Assembly: GCF_003050745.1 (NCBI RefSeq)
Contig: NZ_QAOF01000007.1
Span: forward strand, 1-64,000
Reading direction: 5' to 3'
Length of the DNA stretch: 64,000 bases
From: Sphingomonas sp. PP-CE-3G-477
Lineage (GTDB): Bacteria > Pseudomonadota > Alphaproteobacteria > Sphingomonadales > Sphingomonadaceae
Position 1 is the stretch's first letter; every line of letters starts with the position of its first letter. A program made the translations under genes and the position numbers. Below are positions 51,751 through 61,040 of the stretch, one piece after another. Under the pieces are notes generated by a model, which saw only the letters and a list, made by a program, of their open reading frames with translations, was not told the DNA's origin and ran no database searches.

Positions 51751-52155
51751 CAGCCCACCCTTCCCTCATGCCGGGCTCGTTCCGGCAACCACCGCTCAAC
51801 GCACCCGCGAGATTTTGGTTTGGAGGACTCGCACAACAAGCACCACCCCGGCGAAGGCCGGGGCCCAGTTGAAAAGGTCGCAGTAACGACGGACCGCGCT
51901 CCGTTAGCACCGTCACCCAACTGGGCCCCGGCCTCCGCCGGGGTGGTGCGATGTTCATCCTGGGTGATGCATGGGATTGCAGGAGCGCACTCCTCCTTGT
52001 TCTCCATCGAAGCGCAACGAACGCGAAAAACACCCCCAACCAATCAAACAGGTTACTCTTTCTTCCCTATTTTTCACCCCTGCTTTTCAACTGACATACT
52101 TCTGGTACATCCTCGTGGTTTAGCCCGACCAACACATGATCGCGGATTACCAAAC
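51751..52155. other. Gene-free 405-bp gap upstream of rpiA and the RND operon
   Basis: This divergent gap must contain promoters for both rpiA and the efflux operon. The left part holds a CACCCCGGCGAAGG repeat pair (51841-51948). The right part (about 52030-52155) is relatively AT-rich, with TTTTCAACTGACATACTTCTGG. I could not assign a convincing -35/-10 or regulator site, and no regulator gene lies beside the efflux genes. Confidence 0.65.
51841..51948. repeat. CACCCCGGCGAAGGCCGGGG pair, second copy
   Basis: The left arm CACCCCGGCGAAGGCCGGGG and CCCAGTTG are the same as at 44151. The right arm CCCCGGCCTCCGCCGGGGTG differs by one base from the perfect mirror. The spacer differs from the other copy. 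Confidence 0.88.
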
Positions 52156-53382
52156 TTGATAGCCACACGAATTTCTGCGCGGCGGTGCGCCATTCTGCTG
52201 GTGCCCGCACTGGCACTCGCGGCCTGCTCCGGCGGCGACGACAAGGCGCAAGGCAAGGCCGGCCGCGGCGGCCAACCGGGCCAAGGCACACCGACCGTCG
52301 GTTATGTCGTCGTCCAGCCGACCAGCGTCGCGATGACCACCGAACTCAGCGGCCGCACCACTGCGTTCGAAAGCTCGGACGTCCGCCCCCAGGTCACCGG
52401 CATCATCCGCCGCCGCTTCTTCACCGAGGGCACGCTCGTCAAGAAGGGCCAGCCGCTCTACGAGATCGACCCGCGCCTCTACCGCGCCGCCGCCAACGAG
52501 GCGCAGGCCAACCTCCAGAGCGCGCGCGCCAACCAGCAGGCACAGACCATCCTCGCGCAGCGTTACAAGCCGCTCGCCGAGATGGAAGCGATCAGCAAGC
52601 AGGATTACACCAACGCGGTCGCCACCTCGCGCCAGGCGACAGCCTCGGTCGCGCAGACCCGCGCCGCGCTCGAGACCGCGCAGATCAACCTCAAGTTCAC
52701 CACCGTCCCCGCACCGATCACCGGGCGCATCGGCCGCTCGCTGTTCACCGTCGGCGCGCTCGTCTCGGCGACGCAGGCCGATCCGCTCGCGCAGATCCAG
52801 CGACTCGATCCGATGTTCGTCGACATCCAGCAATCCTCCGGAGACCTACTCGCGCTGCGCCGTTCGCTCGGCCAGAATGGCATCGTCGCCACCCGTGCCG
52901 AAGTCCGCCTGACGCTCGAGGACGGCAGCGAATACGGCGCGACCGGCACGGTCGAGTTCGCCGAAGCGCTGGTCAACACCGAGACCGGCACCGTGACGCT
53001 GCGCGCGCGCTTCCCCAATCCGCAGGGCCTGCTGCTCCCCGGCATGTTCGTCCAGGCCAAGTTCGCGCAGGCGATCAACCAGCGCGCGTTCCTCGTGCCG
53101 CAGGCGGGCGTGTCGCGCGACGCGAAGGGCAATGCGACGGTCTATGTCATCGATGCGAACAACAAGGCGGTCCAGAAGAAGATCAAGGCGGACCGTACGC
53201 AGGGTGCGTTCTGGGTGGTCACCAGCGGGCTCAACCCCGGCGACAGGATCATCACGCAGGGCCTGTCGAAGATCGCCCCGAACCAGCGCGTGAAGCCGGT
53301 GCCGGAAAACACCGTGCAGAAGATCGAAGCGCCCAAGGATGACTCTTCAAACGGCGACTCCAGCCAGAAAAAGGCCGGCTAA
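52156..53382 (+). CDS. RND efflux periplasmic adaptor (AcrA-like lipoprotein), TTG start
   Basis: The only plausible start in frame is the TTG at 52156. It gives MIATRISARRCAILLVPALA and then LAACSGG, a lipoprotein signal with Cys in LAAC. The 408-residue protein has the adaptor order: beta-barrel and lipoyl halves (RPQVTGIIRRRFFTEGTLVKKG), a coiled-coil hairpin (AANEAQANLQSARANQQAQT ... TRAALETAQINLK), VPAPITGRIGRS, and a membrane-proximal domain. It links the RND pump to the outer-membrane channel. Six bp before the pump gene. The open frame extending upstream of 52156 is antisense to tkt and rpiA. Confidence 0.85.
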   Translation: MIATRISARRCAILLVPALALAACSGGDDKAQGKAGRGGQPGQGTPTVGYVVVQPTSVAMTTELSGRTTAFESSDVRPQVTGIIRRRFFTEGTLVKKGQPLYEIDPRLYRAAANEAQANLQSARANQQAQTILAQRYKPLAEMEAISKQDYTNAVATSRQATASVAQTRAALETAQINLKFTTVPAPITGRIGRSLFTVGALVSATQADPLAQIQRLDPMFVDIQQSSGDLLALRRSLGQNGIVATRAEVRLTLEDGSEYGATGTVEFAEALVNTETGTVTLRARFPNPQGLLLPGMFVQAKFAQAINQRAFLVPQAGVSRDAKGNATVYVIDANNKAVQKKIKADRTQGAFWVVTSGLNPGDRIITQGLSKIAPNQRVKPVPENTVQKIEAPKDDSSNGDSSQKKAG

Positions 53383-53388
53383 GCCCTT

Positions 53389-56300
53389 ATGTTGTCCCGT
53401 GTCTTCATCGATCGCCCGATCTTCGCCTGGGTGCTCGCGATCATCGTGATGCTTGGCGGCATCGGCGCGATCATGAGCCTGCCGATCGCGCAATACCCCG
53501 ACGTCGCACCGCCGCAGGTGACCGTCCGCGCGACCTTCCCGGGTGCCAACGCGCAGACCATCCAGAACAGCGTCACGCAGGTCGTCGAGCAATCGCTGAC
53601 CGGCATCGACGGGCTGATCTATTTCAGCTCGTCCTCGTCGTCGCGCGGCTCGGTGACGATCACCGTGACGTTCGAGAAGGGCACCGATCCCGACATCGCG
53701 CAGGTCCAGGTCCAGAACCAGGTCCAGCAGACGCTGTCCCGCCTCCCCACGCAGGTCCAGCAGCAGGGCCTCGTCGTCCGAAAATCGAACCCGGACAATC
53801 TTCTGATCGTCGGCGTCTATGACGAGACCGACAAGCTGACCAACCAGGACGTCTCGGACTATCTGGTCTCGAATCTGCAGGACCCGCTCGGCCGTATTCC
53901 CGGGATCGGCGACAGCAACGTCTTCGGCGCGCAATACGCGATGCGGATCTGGCTGAACCCGAACAAGCTCGCCAGCTACCAGCTGATCCCGAGCGACGTG
54001 ACGACCGCGATCCAGGCGCAGAACACCGAAGTCGCCGCCGGCGAACTCGGTGGCCAGCCCCAGCCCGACACGCAGATGCTCAACGCGACCGTGACCGCGC
54101 AGTCGCGCCTCCAGACGCCCGAGCAGTTCGCCAACATCATCTTGAAGACCACCAACGACAGCGCAGTGGTCAAGCTGCGCGACGTCGCCCGGATCGAGCT
54201 GGGCGCGGAGAACTACAACGCGCGCAGCCGCGTCAACGCGCATCCCGGCGCCGGTATCGCGGTGCTGCTAGCGCCGGGCGCCGACGCGCTCAAGACCGCC
54301 GAGCTGGTCAAGGCGTTCGTCGCCAAGTCCGCCAAGAGCTTCCCGCCGGGCCTCAAATTCGCCTACGCCAACGACACCACCGACTTCATCAAGCTGTCGA
54401 TCGACGAGGTCGTCAAGACGCTGATCGAGGCCGTCATCCTCGTCGTCATCGTCATGTTCGTGTTCCTGCAAAGCTGGCGCGCGACGCTGATCCCGACGAT
54501 CGCGGTCCCGGTCGTGCTGCTCGGCACGTTCGGCGTATTCTATCTCGCCGGCTTCTCGATCAACACGTTGACGCTGTTCGGGCTCGTGCTCGCGATTGGC
54601 CTGCTGGTCGACGACGCGATCGTCGTGGTCGAGAACGTCGAGCGCCTGATGGAAGAAAATCCCGAGATGACGCCTCGGGAGGCGACGATCGAATCGATGA
54701 ACGAGATCACCGTCGCACTGGTCGCGATCGCGCTGGTGCTGTCGGCGGTGTTCCTGCCGATGGCGTTCTTTGGCGGCTCGACCGGCGTGATCTACCGCCA
54801 GTTCTCGCTGACGATGGTGTCGGCGATGGTCCTGTCGGTGCTGGTCGCGCTGATCCTCTCCCCCGCCCTCACCGCGACGCTGCTCAAGCAGAAGAAGAAG
54901 GACGCGGACGGCAACACCGAGAAGAGCTGGGGCGAACGTAAATTCCCCAAGGTCGCGCACTTTTTCACGCGCGCTGGCGACAAGTTCAACAGCGGGTTCG
55001 AGAAGGGCACGCAGAAATACACCAGTGCCGTGCAGTCGGTGATCGACCGCAAGTGGCTGTTCCTGCTGATCTACGCAGTGATCGTCGCGGTGCTCGCGGT
55101 GCTGTTCCTGCGGCTGCCGACAGGCTTCCTGCCGACCGAGGACCAGGGCTCGGGCATCGTCCAGTTCCAGCTTCCCGCCGGCGCCACGCAAGGTCGCACC
55201 TTCGCGCTGCAAAAGCAGATCGAGCAATATTACTTCACCAACGAAAAGGCCAACGTCCGCACGATGTTCACCGTCAGCGGTGGCGGCGGCGGCGGTGCGA
55301 GCGGCCAGAATACGGGCCAGGGTTTCGTCTCGTTCGCACCGTGGGAAGACCGCCACGGCAAGGAGAACACCGCCGAAGCGATCACCGGTCGCGCGTCGAA
55401 GGCCTTCGCCGGTTTCCGTGACGCGCAGGTTTATTCGCTCGTGCCACCAGCGGTCCGCGGTCTCGGTTCGTCGAACGGCTTCACGATGGAGTTGCAGAAC
55501 GCCGGCGGGCTCAGCCAGGTCGAGTTCAACGCCGCGCGCGACAAGCTGCTTGCGCTCGCCCGCGCCGACCCGTCGCTGACCGCGATCCGCCTGACCGAAC
55601 TGCCCGACGTCGCCACGTTGCGCGTCGATGCCGACCAGCAGAAGCTGTCCACGCTCGGCCTCACGCAGGCGAACGTGAACTCGACGCTGTCGACCGCCTG
55701 GGGTGGTCAGTACGTCAACGACTTCATCGACCGCGGCCGTGTGAAGCGCGTCTATGTCCAGGGCGACGCGCAGTTCCGCGCGCAGCCGTCGGACCTGAGC
55801 CAGTGGTTCGTCCGTGGATCGAACGGCCAGATGGCACCGTTCTCGTCGTTCGCGAAAACCAGCTGGGGCCAGGCACCGACCACGCTGTCGCGCTTCAACG
55901 GTATCGCCTCGTACGAAATCCAGGGCTCTGGCGCGGCCGGCGTCAGCTCGGGCGATGCGATGAACCGGATCGCCGAGCTTGCCGGCCAGATCCCCGGCAC
56001 CTCGGTCGCATGGTCGGGCCTGTCGTATCAGGAACGCCTGTCCTCGGGTCAGGCACCGATCCTCTACGGCCTGTCGCTGCTGGTCGTGTTCCTGTGCCTC
56101 GCCGCGCTGTACGAGAGCTGGTCGATCCCGATCGCGGTGCTGCTCGTGATCCCATTGGGCCTCGTCGGCGCGATCCTCGCGGTGACGCTGCGTGGGCTCA
56201 TCAACGACGTCTATCTCCAGATCGGCCTGCTGACGACGATGGGGCTGGCCGCGAAGAACGCGATCCTGATGATAGAGTTCGCCGAGCAGGAGGAGAAAAA

Positions 56301-56667
56301 GGGCAAGCGCGTCATCGAGGCGGCACTGTCAGCGGCGAAGATCCGGTTGCGCCCGATCCTGATGACGTCGTTCGCGTTCATCCTCGGCGTGTTGCCCTTG
56401 GCGCTGTCGACAGGTGCGGGCGCGAACAGCCGTATCGCGATCGGGACGGCAGTGGTCGGCGGCATGCTGACCGCGACGATCCTCGCGATCTTCTACATCC
56501 CGCTGTTCTTCGTCCTCGTCCGCCGCGGCGCGCGCGACAGCATCGCCAAGCTGCGTGGCAAACCGACCGGCTTCCAGGGCCATGATGGCCATGGATCCGA
56601 TGGTGATCACAACGAACCATTGGGCCCACCCGAACCACAGGGCCCTCACCGGCCGGAGCCCGCATGA
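53389..56667 (+). CDS. RND multidrug efflux pump (HAE1 family, AcrB-like)
   Basis: A 1092-residue inner-membrane pump. It starts MLSRVFIDRPIFAWVLAIIV. A first periplasmic loop begins SLPIAQYPDVAPPQVTVRAT, and a helix bundle follows from about 340. GLVLAIGLLVDDAIVVVENVER contains the proton-relay aspartates, and a second periplasmic loop and bundle end in LGVLPLALSTGAGANSRIAIGTAVVGG. It exports hydrophobic drugs or solvents by proton antiport. The C-terminus carries a His/Gly/Pro-rich tail. ATGA overlap couples it to the channel gene. Confidence 0.93.
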   Translation: MLSRVFIDRPIFAWVLAIIVMLGGIGAIMSLPIAQYPDVAPPQVTVRATFPGANAQTIQNSVTQVVEQSLTGIDGLIYFSSSSSSRGSVTITVTFEKGTDPDIAQVQVQNQVQQTLSRLPTQVQQQGLVVRKSNPDNLLIVGVYDETDKLTNQDVSDYLVSNLQDPLGRIPGIGDSNVFGAQYAMRIWLNPNKLASYQLIPSDVTTAIQAQNTEVAAGELGGQPQPDTQMLNATVTAQSRLQTPEQFANIILKTTNDSAVVKLRDVARIELGAENYNARSRVNAHPGAGIAVLLAPGADALKTAELVKAFVAKSAKSFPPGLKFAYANDTTDFIKLSIDEVVKTLIEAVILVVIVMFVFLQSWRATLIPTIAVPVVLLGTFGVFYLAGFSINTLTLFGLVLAIGLLVDDAIVVVENVERLMEENPEMTPREATIESMNEITVALVAIALVLSAVFLPMAFFGGSTGVIYRQFSLTMVSAMVLSVLVALILSPALTATLLKQKKKDADGNTEKSWGERKFPKVAHFFTRAGDKFNSGFEKGTQKYTSAVQSVIDRKWLFLLIYAVIVAVLAVLFLRLPTGFLPTEDQGSGIVQFQLPAGATQGRTFALQKQIEQYYFTNEKANVRTMFTVSGGGGGGASGQNTGQGFVSFAPWEDRHGKENTAEAITGRASKAFAGFRDAQVYSLVPPAVRGLGSSNGFTMELQNAGGLSQVEFNAARDKLLALARADPSLTAIRLTELPDVATLRVDADQQKLSTLGLTQANVNSTLSTAWGGQYVNDFIDRGRVKRVYVQGDAQFRAQPSDLSQWFVRGSNGQMAPFSSFAKTSWGQAPTTLSRFNGIASYEIQGSGAAGVSSGDAMNRIAELAGQIPGTSVAWSGLSYQERLSSGQAPILYGLSLLVVFLCLAALYESWSIPIAVLLVIPLGLVGAILAVTLRGLINDVYLQIGLLTTMGLAAKNAILMIEFAEQEEKKGKRVIEAALSAAKIRLRPILMTSFAFILGVLPLALSTGAGANSRIAIGTAVVGGMLTATILAIFYIPLFFVLVRRGARDSIAKLRGKPTGFQGHDGHGSDGDHNEPLGPPEPQGPHRPEPA

Positions 56668-58250
56668 TGCGCTCGCTAGTCCTGATCCTCGCCGCCTCGA
56701 CCGCGCTCGCTGGCTGCTCGCTCGCGCCGAAATACGCGCGAACCGAACTCCCCGTGCCGCCGTCGCTTCCGGTCGGCAACGCGTATCTGCGCCAGTCCGA
56801 GGCGACGCTTCCCGCGATCACCTATCGCGACGTCTTCAAGGACCCGCGGCTCCAGCAGATCATCGTCCAGGCGCTCGCCAATAACCGCGATCTCCGCGTC
56901 GCCGCCGCCAACATCGCGTCGACCCGCGCGCAGTACCGCATCCAGCGCGCCGAGCTGTTGCCGCAGGTCGATGCCAGCGGCCGCTACACCTATTCGGGCG
57001 GCGGCAACGGCACCAGCAACACCGTTACGAGCGGAACGGGCGGTACGGGAACAGGCGGGACCGGAACGGGCACCGGAACCGGGACCGGTACAGGCACGGG
57101 CGGAACAGGCACCGGCACCGGCACCGGCACCGGATCGGTAGTCAGCTCGTCGAGCTCGAACAGCGCCTTCTCGGTCGACCTCGGCACGACCGCGTTCGAA
57201 CTCGACCTGTTCGGCCGCATCCGCTCGCTGACCAGCGCGGCACTCGATCGCTATTTCGCCACCGAAGCCGCCGCGCGCGCCACCCGCCTCACGCTCGTCG
57301 GCGACATCGCCGATGCATGGCTGACCTACGCGTCGGACCAGAGCCTGCTCAAGATCGCGCAGGACACAGTCACGAGTTCGCAGCGCAGCGTCACGCTGAC
57401 CAACGCGCGGCTGCGCGGCGGCGTCGCCCCACGCACCGATCTCCGCCAGGCACAGCAGATCCTGTTCACCGCGCAGTCCGACCTCGCGCAGCAACTCACC
57501 GCGCTCGCGCAGGACATCAACGCGTTGCAACTCCTCGTCGGCGCGCCGGTAGACGCGGCACTCCTGCCCGCCTCGATCGAACAGGCGCTGCCGACCGTCG
57601 CCACGCTGCCGGCCGGGCTCGACAGCAGCATCCTCCTGCGCCGTCCGGACGTCGTCGAGTCCGAATACCAGCTCCGCGCCACGAACGCCGAGATCGGCGC
57701 GGCCCGCGCGGAACTGTTCCCGAAGATCTCGCTGACCGGCATCCTCGGGTTCGCCAGCACGTCGCTCACCTCGCTGTTCAGCGGCGGCGCGTTCAACTAT
57801 TCGGTCGCGCCCTCGGTCAGCTACCCGATCTTCCGCGCCGGCGCCGGGATCGCCGGCGTCGCCTATTCGAAGGCGCAACGCGACGCCGCGCTCGCGACCT
57901 ACGAGAAGACGATCCAGACCGCGTTCCAGGAAACCGCCGACGCGCTCGCGCGTCAGGGGACGATCGCCGATCAGCTCAAGGCAAACCAGAACTTCTCCGA
58001 AGCGGCGCTGGACACCTACCGCCTGTCCGACGCGCGCTATCGCGGCGGGATCGACACCTTCCTCAACTCGCTCGACGCGCAACGCTCGCTCTACACCGCG
58101 CAGCGTAACCTCGTCGCGACGCAGCTCGTCGGCGCGAGCAACCGCGTGACGCTCTACCGGGTGCTGGGCGGTGACTCGACGCTGGAGGCCACCGCAGGCG
58201 GACCGCAAGCGGTGACGATGAGCGGCGCTCCGAGGTCCGAGACGAACTGA
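56664..58250 (+). CDS. RND efflux outer-membrane channel (NodT/OprM-type lipoprotein) with Gly-Thr repeat
   Basis: A 528-residue TolC-family channel. The lipoprotein signal is LILAASTALAGCSLAPKY (lipid on Cys18). Two OEP domains follow, with AAANIASTRAQYRIQRAELLPQ, TAFELDLFGRIRSLTS, LRGGVAPRTDLRQAQQIL and RRPDVVESEYQLRATNAEIG. Between residues about 124 and 157 lies an insert made almost wholly of Gly-Thr dipeptides followed by a serine run, inside what should be an extracellular or equatorial loop. It starts within the pump stop (ATGA). The insert aside, all family motifs are present. Confidence 0.88.
   Translation: MMRSLVLILAASTALAGCSLAPKYARTELPVPPSLPVGNAYLRQSEATLPAITYRDVFKDPRLQQIIVQALANNRDLRVAAANIASTRAQYRIQRAELLPQVDASGRYTYSGGGNGTSNTVTSGTGGTGTGGTGTGTGTGTGTGTGGTGTGTGTGTGSVVSSSSSNSAFSVDLGTTAFELDLFGRIRSLTSAALDRYFATEAAARATRLTLVGDIADAWLTYASDQSLLKIAQDTVTSSQRSVTLTNARLRGGVAPRTDLRQAQQILFTAQSDLAQQLTALAQDINALQLLVGAPVDAALLPASIEQALPTVATLPAGLDSSILLRRPDVVESEYQLRATNAEIGAARAELFPKISLTGILGFASTSLTSLFSGGAFNYSVAPSVSYPIFRAGAGIAGVAYSKAQRDAALATYEKTIQTAFQETADALARQGTIADQLKANQNFSEAALDTYRLSDARYRGGIDTFLNSLDAQRSLYTAQRNLVATQLVGASNRVTLYRVLGGDSTLEATAGGPQAVTMSGAPRSETN
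57033..57134 (+). repeat. Hexanucleotide GGNACN repeat encoding Gly-Thr
   Basis: About 102 bp consist of in-frame GGN-ACN (with some GGN-GGN-ACN) units, encoding repeating Gly-Thr inside the outer-membrane channel. The third codon positions vary, so the run is not a simple pure repeat. Units such as GGCACC occur several times in a row near the 3' end. Length could change by multiples of 6 bp without frame loss. Confidence 0.9.
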
Positions 58251-58307
58251 GGCGTCGGCGCTTCGCATCTTACCATATCCGAAACCTATTCAAGCCAGAA
58301 TGGGTGG

Positions 58308-60962
58308 ATGTACGCGCCCCTCCCCGTTGCCGATCGCCGCGCGCGCGATCGACTGCCCATTCCCGCCGTGTTCGGACTGGGCGAGGAAACGCGTGAACAG
58401 ATCGCCGCGATGCTTGGCCGAAAGCTCGACCAGGCCGCCGCGGTATGGCCGCTCACCTTCGCGGCGCAGGCGCTCGCCTGCGCGCTGCTGATCCTCATAG
58501 GTTTCGTCGCGCCGTCCGCGGCCGGCCTCGGTGTGCTCGTGCCGGTCATCGGGATCCATGCCGCGATCCTCGGCTCAGTATCCTCCGCGATTTTCAGCCT
58601 GTTGCGGCTGCCGAGGCTGCGCCGGTGGCCAGCCTATCAGCGCAACCGCATTCTGATGCTCCTCGTCGCATCGACCTCGGCGGTGTTGCTGTCGATGCTC
58701 TGGACCGTTGCCCATCTGCCGGCCGGCCCGTTGCAGCTCGGGTGTTTCGCCGCAGCGACGGGCGCGCTCATCGTCACCGCGGTCGGGGTCCATGCCGTCC
58801 GCGCCGCGACGCTCGGCCTGGGTATCGGGATCGTGCTGATGCTGGCGATCCTGGCCGGTGTCGGCGTGCCTCTCGGAGTCGCACTCCTGTTCCTCGGCTG
58901 CCTCGTGCTCGCGACCCGGCAACTCGCGCGGATCGATCACGAGATGGAACTCGGCCGCACCGAAGCGGCCGGCGAAGGACGGCTCGCGATCAGGATGATC
59001 GCCGAATTCGAGAGCTATGGCACCGGCTGGTTCTGGGAAGCCGATCGCCAGGGCCGCGTCACCCATCTGTCCGCCAAGGTCGCCGAAGACCTGGGCCTGG
59101 CGGATACGGCCGTGGGACAGCCGCTGATCGACCTGTTCCGGATGGACAGCGATACGCCCGGCACCGAGCGGACGCTGGCGTTCCACATCGCGTCGCGCAC
59201 GTCGTTTTCCGACTATTCGGTCTGCGCCGCGACCGAGGGCGCCGTCGAGCGCTGGTGGTCGATCTCCGGCCGTCCGGTCGTCGACGATCTCGGTCGGTTC
59301 CAGGGCTTCATCGGCTCGGGCAGCGACCTGACGGAACAACGCCGGTCCGAGGCGGAGATCACGCGCCTCGCGTTGTTCGACGGCCTCACCGGGCTGGCCA
59401 ACCGCCAGCGGATGCGGCTGTCGCTCGACAAGACGCTTGCGCAGAACACCGGGCCGTACCGGGCCACGTCGCTGTTCCTGATGGATCTCGATCGGTTCAA
59501 GGCGGTCAACGATACGCTCGGCCACCAGGCCGGCGACGCGCTGCTGCAACAGGTCGCACAGCGGCTCCAGCGTGGCATCGCCGATGCGGGGCTGGTCGGG
59601 CGATTGGGTGGCGACGAATTCAAGGTGGTGCTGCCTGGAATCGACAATCGCACCACGCTCGGCGCGCTCGCGCGTGAGGTGATCGCGTCGCTCTCGGAGC
59701 CCTATTTCATCAACGGCGCCTCGGTCACGATCGGCTGCTCGATCGGCATCGCCATCGCACCCGAGGACGGCGACACATCGGAAACGCTCGTCCGCAACGC
59801 CGATCTCGCGCTCTACGCCGCCAAGGCCGACGGCCGCGGCGTAGCCCGATTCTATTCGGACGACATGCTGACCGGCGCACGGACGCGCAAACTGCTCGAA
59901 GACGATCTGCGCGCCGCGGTATCGCAGGGCGCATTCCACCTCTGCTATCAACCCGTCGTCAGCACGAAGACGACGCGGATCGTCGGCTACGAAGCACTGA
60001 TCCGGTGGTTCCACCCGACGCGCGGGCTCGTCTCGCCTGCCGATTTCATCCCGGTCGCCGAGGAATGCGGGCTGATCGAGGCGATCGGGGAATGGGTGTT
60101 GCGCACCGCGTGCATGGAGGCGGCGCGCTGGCCCGGCACCGTCCGCGTCGCGGTCAACGTGTCGCCGATCCAGTTCGCCAATCCGGCGCTGCCCGCGCTC
60201 GTCACCAGCGCGCTGGCGCAATCGGGGATCGCACCGGGCCGGCTGGAACTGGAGATCACCGAAGGCGTGTTTCTCGACGAGACGGCGTCGTCGGAGCGGA
60301 TGTTCAGGGCGCTGAAGACGATCGGCGTCCGGCTTGCGCTCGACGATTTCGGCACCGGCTATTCGTCGCTCGGCTATCTGCGCAACGCACCGTTCGACAA
60401 GATCAAGATCGACCAGTCGTTCGTCAAAGGCGCCGCCGAACCCGGCAACCGCAACGCCGCGATCATCAAGGCGATCGTCACGCTCGCCGACACGCTCGGC
60501 ATGGAGACGACCGCCGAGGGGGTCGAGGTGCAGGACGAGATCGATCTGGTCCGCGACCTCGGGTGCAGCCATATCCAGGGCTATGTCTATGGTCGCCCGG
60601 TCCGCGCGGACGAGGCGTTGCTGCAACTGGGGGTCGAGGATGCCACCGCCACCGCCAGCGGCTTCAAGGTGAGCCGCGCGCCGCGCACCAAGATGTTGCG
60701 CTCGGCGCGCATCATGATGGACGGCGTCCGCGGCGACGTCAGGATCCGCGACATTTCGACATCGGGAGCGATGCTCGACGGGCTGCGGATCAAGGGCAAT
60801 CCCGACGGCGTCGAGATGCAGATCGAACTGCTCGAGGACCAGATGGTCGCGGCCCGCGTCCGCTGGGCGCGCGGCGGCAAAGCAGGGATCGAGTTCCACG
60901 AGGCGTTCGACCTCGATAGCCTGAACCAGGGCCAGGGAACGCGTCTTCGTCGCGCGGGCTGA
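58308..60962 (+). CDS. Membrane-bound PAS-GGDEF-EAL-PilZ cyclic-di-GMP protein
   Basis: An 884-residue protein. Several membrane helices (about 48-210) form a sensor, and a PAS-type domain (about 235-345) follows. The diguanylate cyclase domain has intact GGDEF (434-438) without a clear RxxD inhibitory site before it. The EAL phosphodiesterase domain has EAL at 562-564, DDFGTGYSSLGYL, and QGYVYGRP at its end. The C-terminal 110 residues have DISTSGAMLDG, the PilZ D-S-x-x-G motif. Both enzymatic motifs look intact, so it could make or break c-di-GMP. The start ATG at 58308 is plausible but has a weak ribosome site. Confidence 0.85.
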   Translation: MYAPLPVADRRARDRLPIPAVFGLGEETREQIAAMLGRKLDQAAAVWPLTFAAQALACALLILIGFVAPSAAGLGVLVPVIGIHAAILGSVSSAIFSLLRLPRLRRWPAYQRNRILMLLVASTSAVLLSMLWTVAHLPAGPLQLGCFAAATGALIVTAVGVHAVRAATLGLGIGIVLMLAILAGVGVPLGVALLFLGCLVLATRQLARIDHEMELGRTEAAGEGRLAIRMIAEFESYGTGWFWEADRQGRVTHLSAKVAEDLGLADTAVGQPLIDLFRMDSDTPGTERTLAFHIASRTSFSDYSVCAATEGAVERWWSISGRPVVDDLGRFQGFIGSGSDLTEQRRSEAEITRLALFDGLTGLANRQRMRLSLDKTLAQNTGPYRATSLFLMDLDRFKAVNDTLGHQAGDALLQQVAQRLQRGIADAGLVGRLGGDEFKVVLPGIDNRTTLGALAREVIASLSEPYFINGASVTIGCSIGIAIAPEDGDTSETLVRNADLALYAAKADGRGVARFYSDDMLTGARTRKLLEDDLRAAVSQGAFHLCYQPVVSTKTTRIVGYEALIRWFHPTRGLVSPADFIPVAEECGLIEAIGEWVLRTACMEAARWPGTVRVAVNVSPIQFANPALPALVTSALAQSGIAPGRLELEITEGVFLDETASSERMFRALKTIGVRLALDDFGTGYSSLGYLRNAPFDKIKIDQSFVKGAAEPGNRNAAIIKAIVTLADTLGMETTAEGVEVQDEIDLVRDLGCSHIQGYVYGRPVRADEALLQLGVEDATATASGFKVSRAPRTKMLRSARIMMDGVRGDVRIRDISTSGAMLDGLRIKGNPDGVEMQIELLEDQMVAARVRWARGGKAGIEFHEAFDLDSLNQGQGTRLRRAG

Positions 60963-61040
60963 GCGATGGAACCGTCCTTCCGTGCCAGCCGGATCGGCTT
61001 TTAGCGGGAACCAACCGCCGTCGCCCGCCGTCTCTCCATC

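Noticed and set aside
49207-52155. Open frame of 983 codons running into the efflux adaptor, giving an apparent 1391-residue protein
   Set aside because: The upstream part is antisense to tkt and rpiA and has no recognisable domain. The real adaptor starts at 52156 with a lipoprotein signal.
57033-57134. Tandem repeat as a possible CRISPR or regulatory array
   Set aside because: Units are 6 bp, in frame and inside a conserved gene; there are no spacers.
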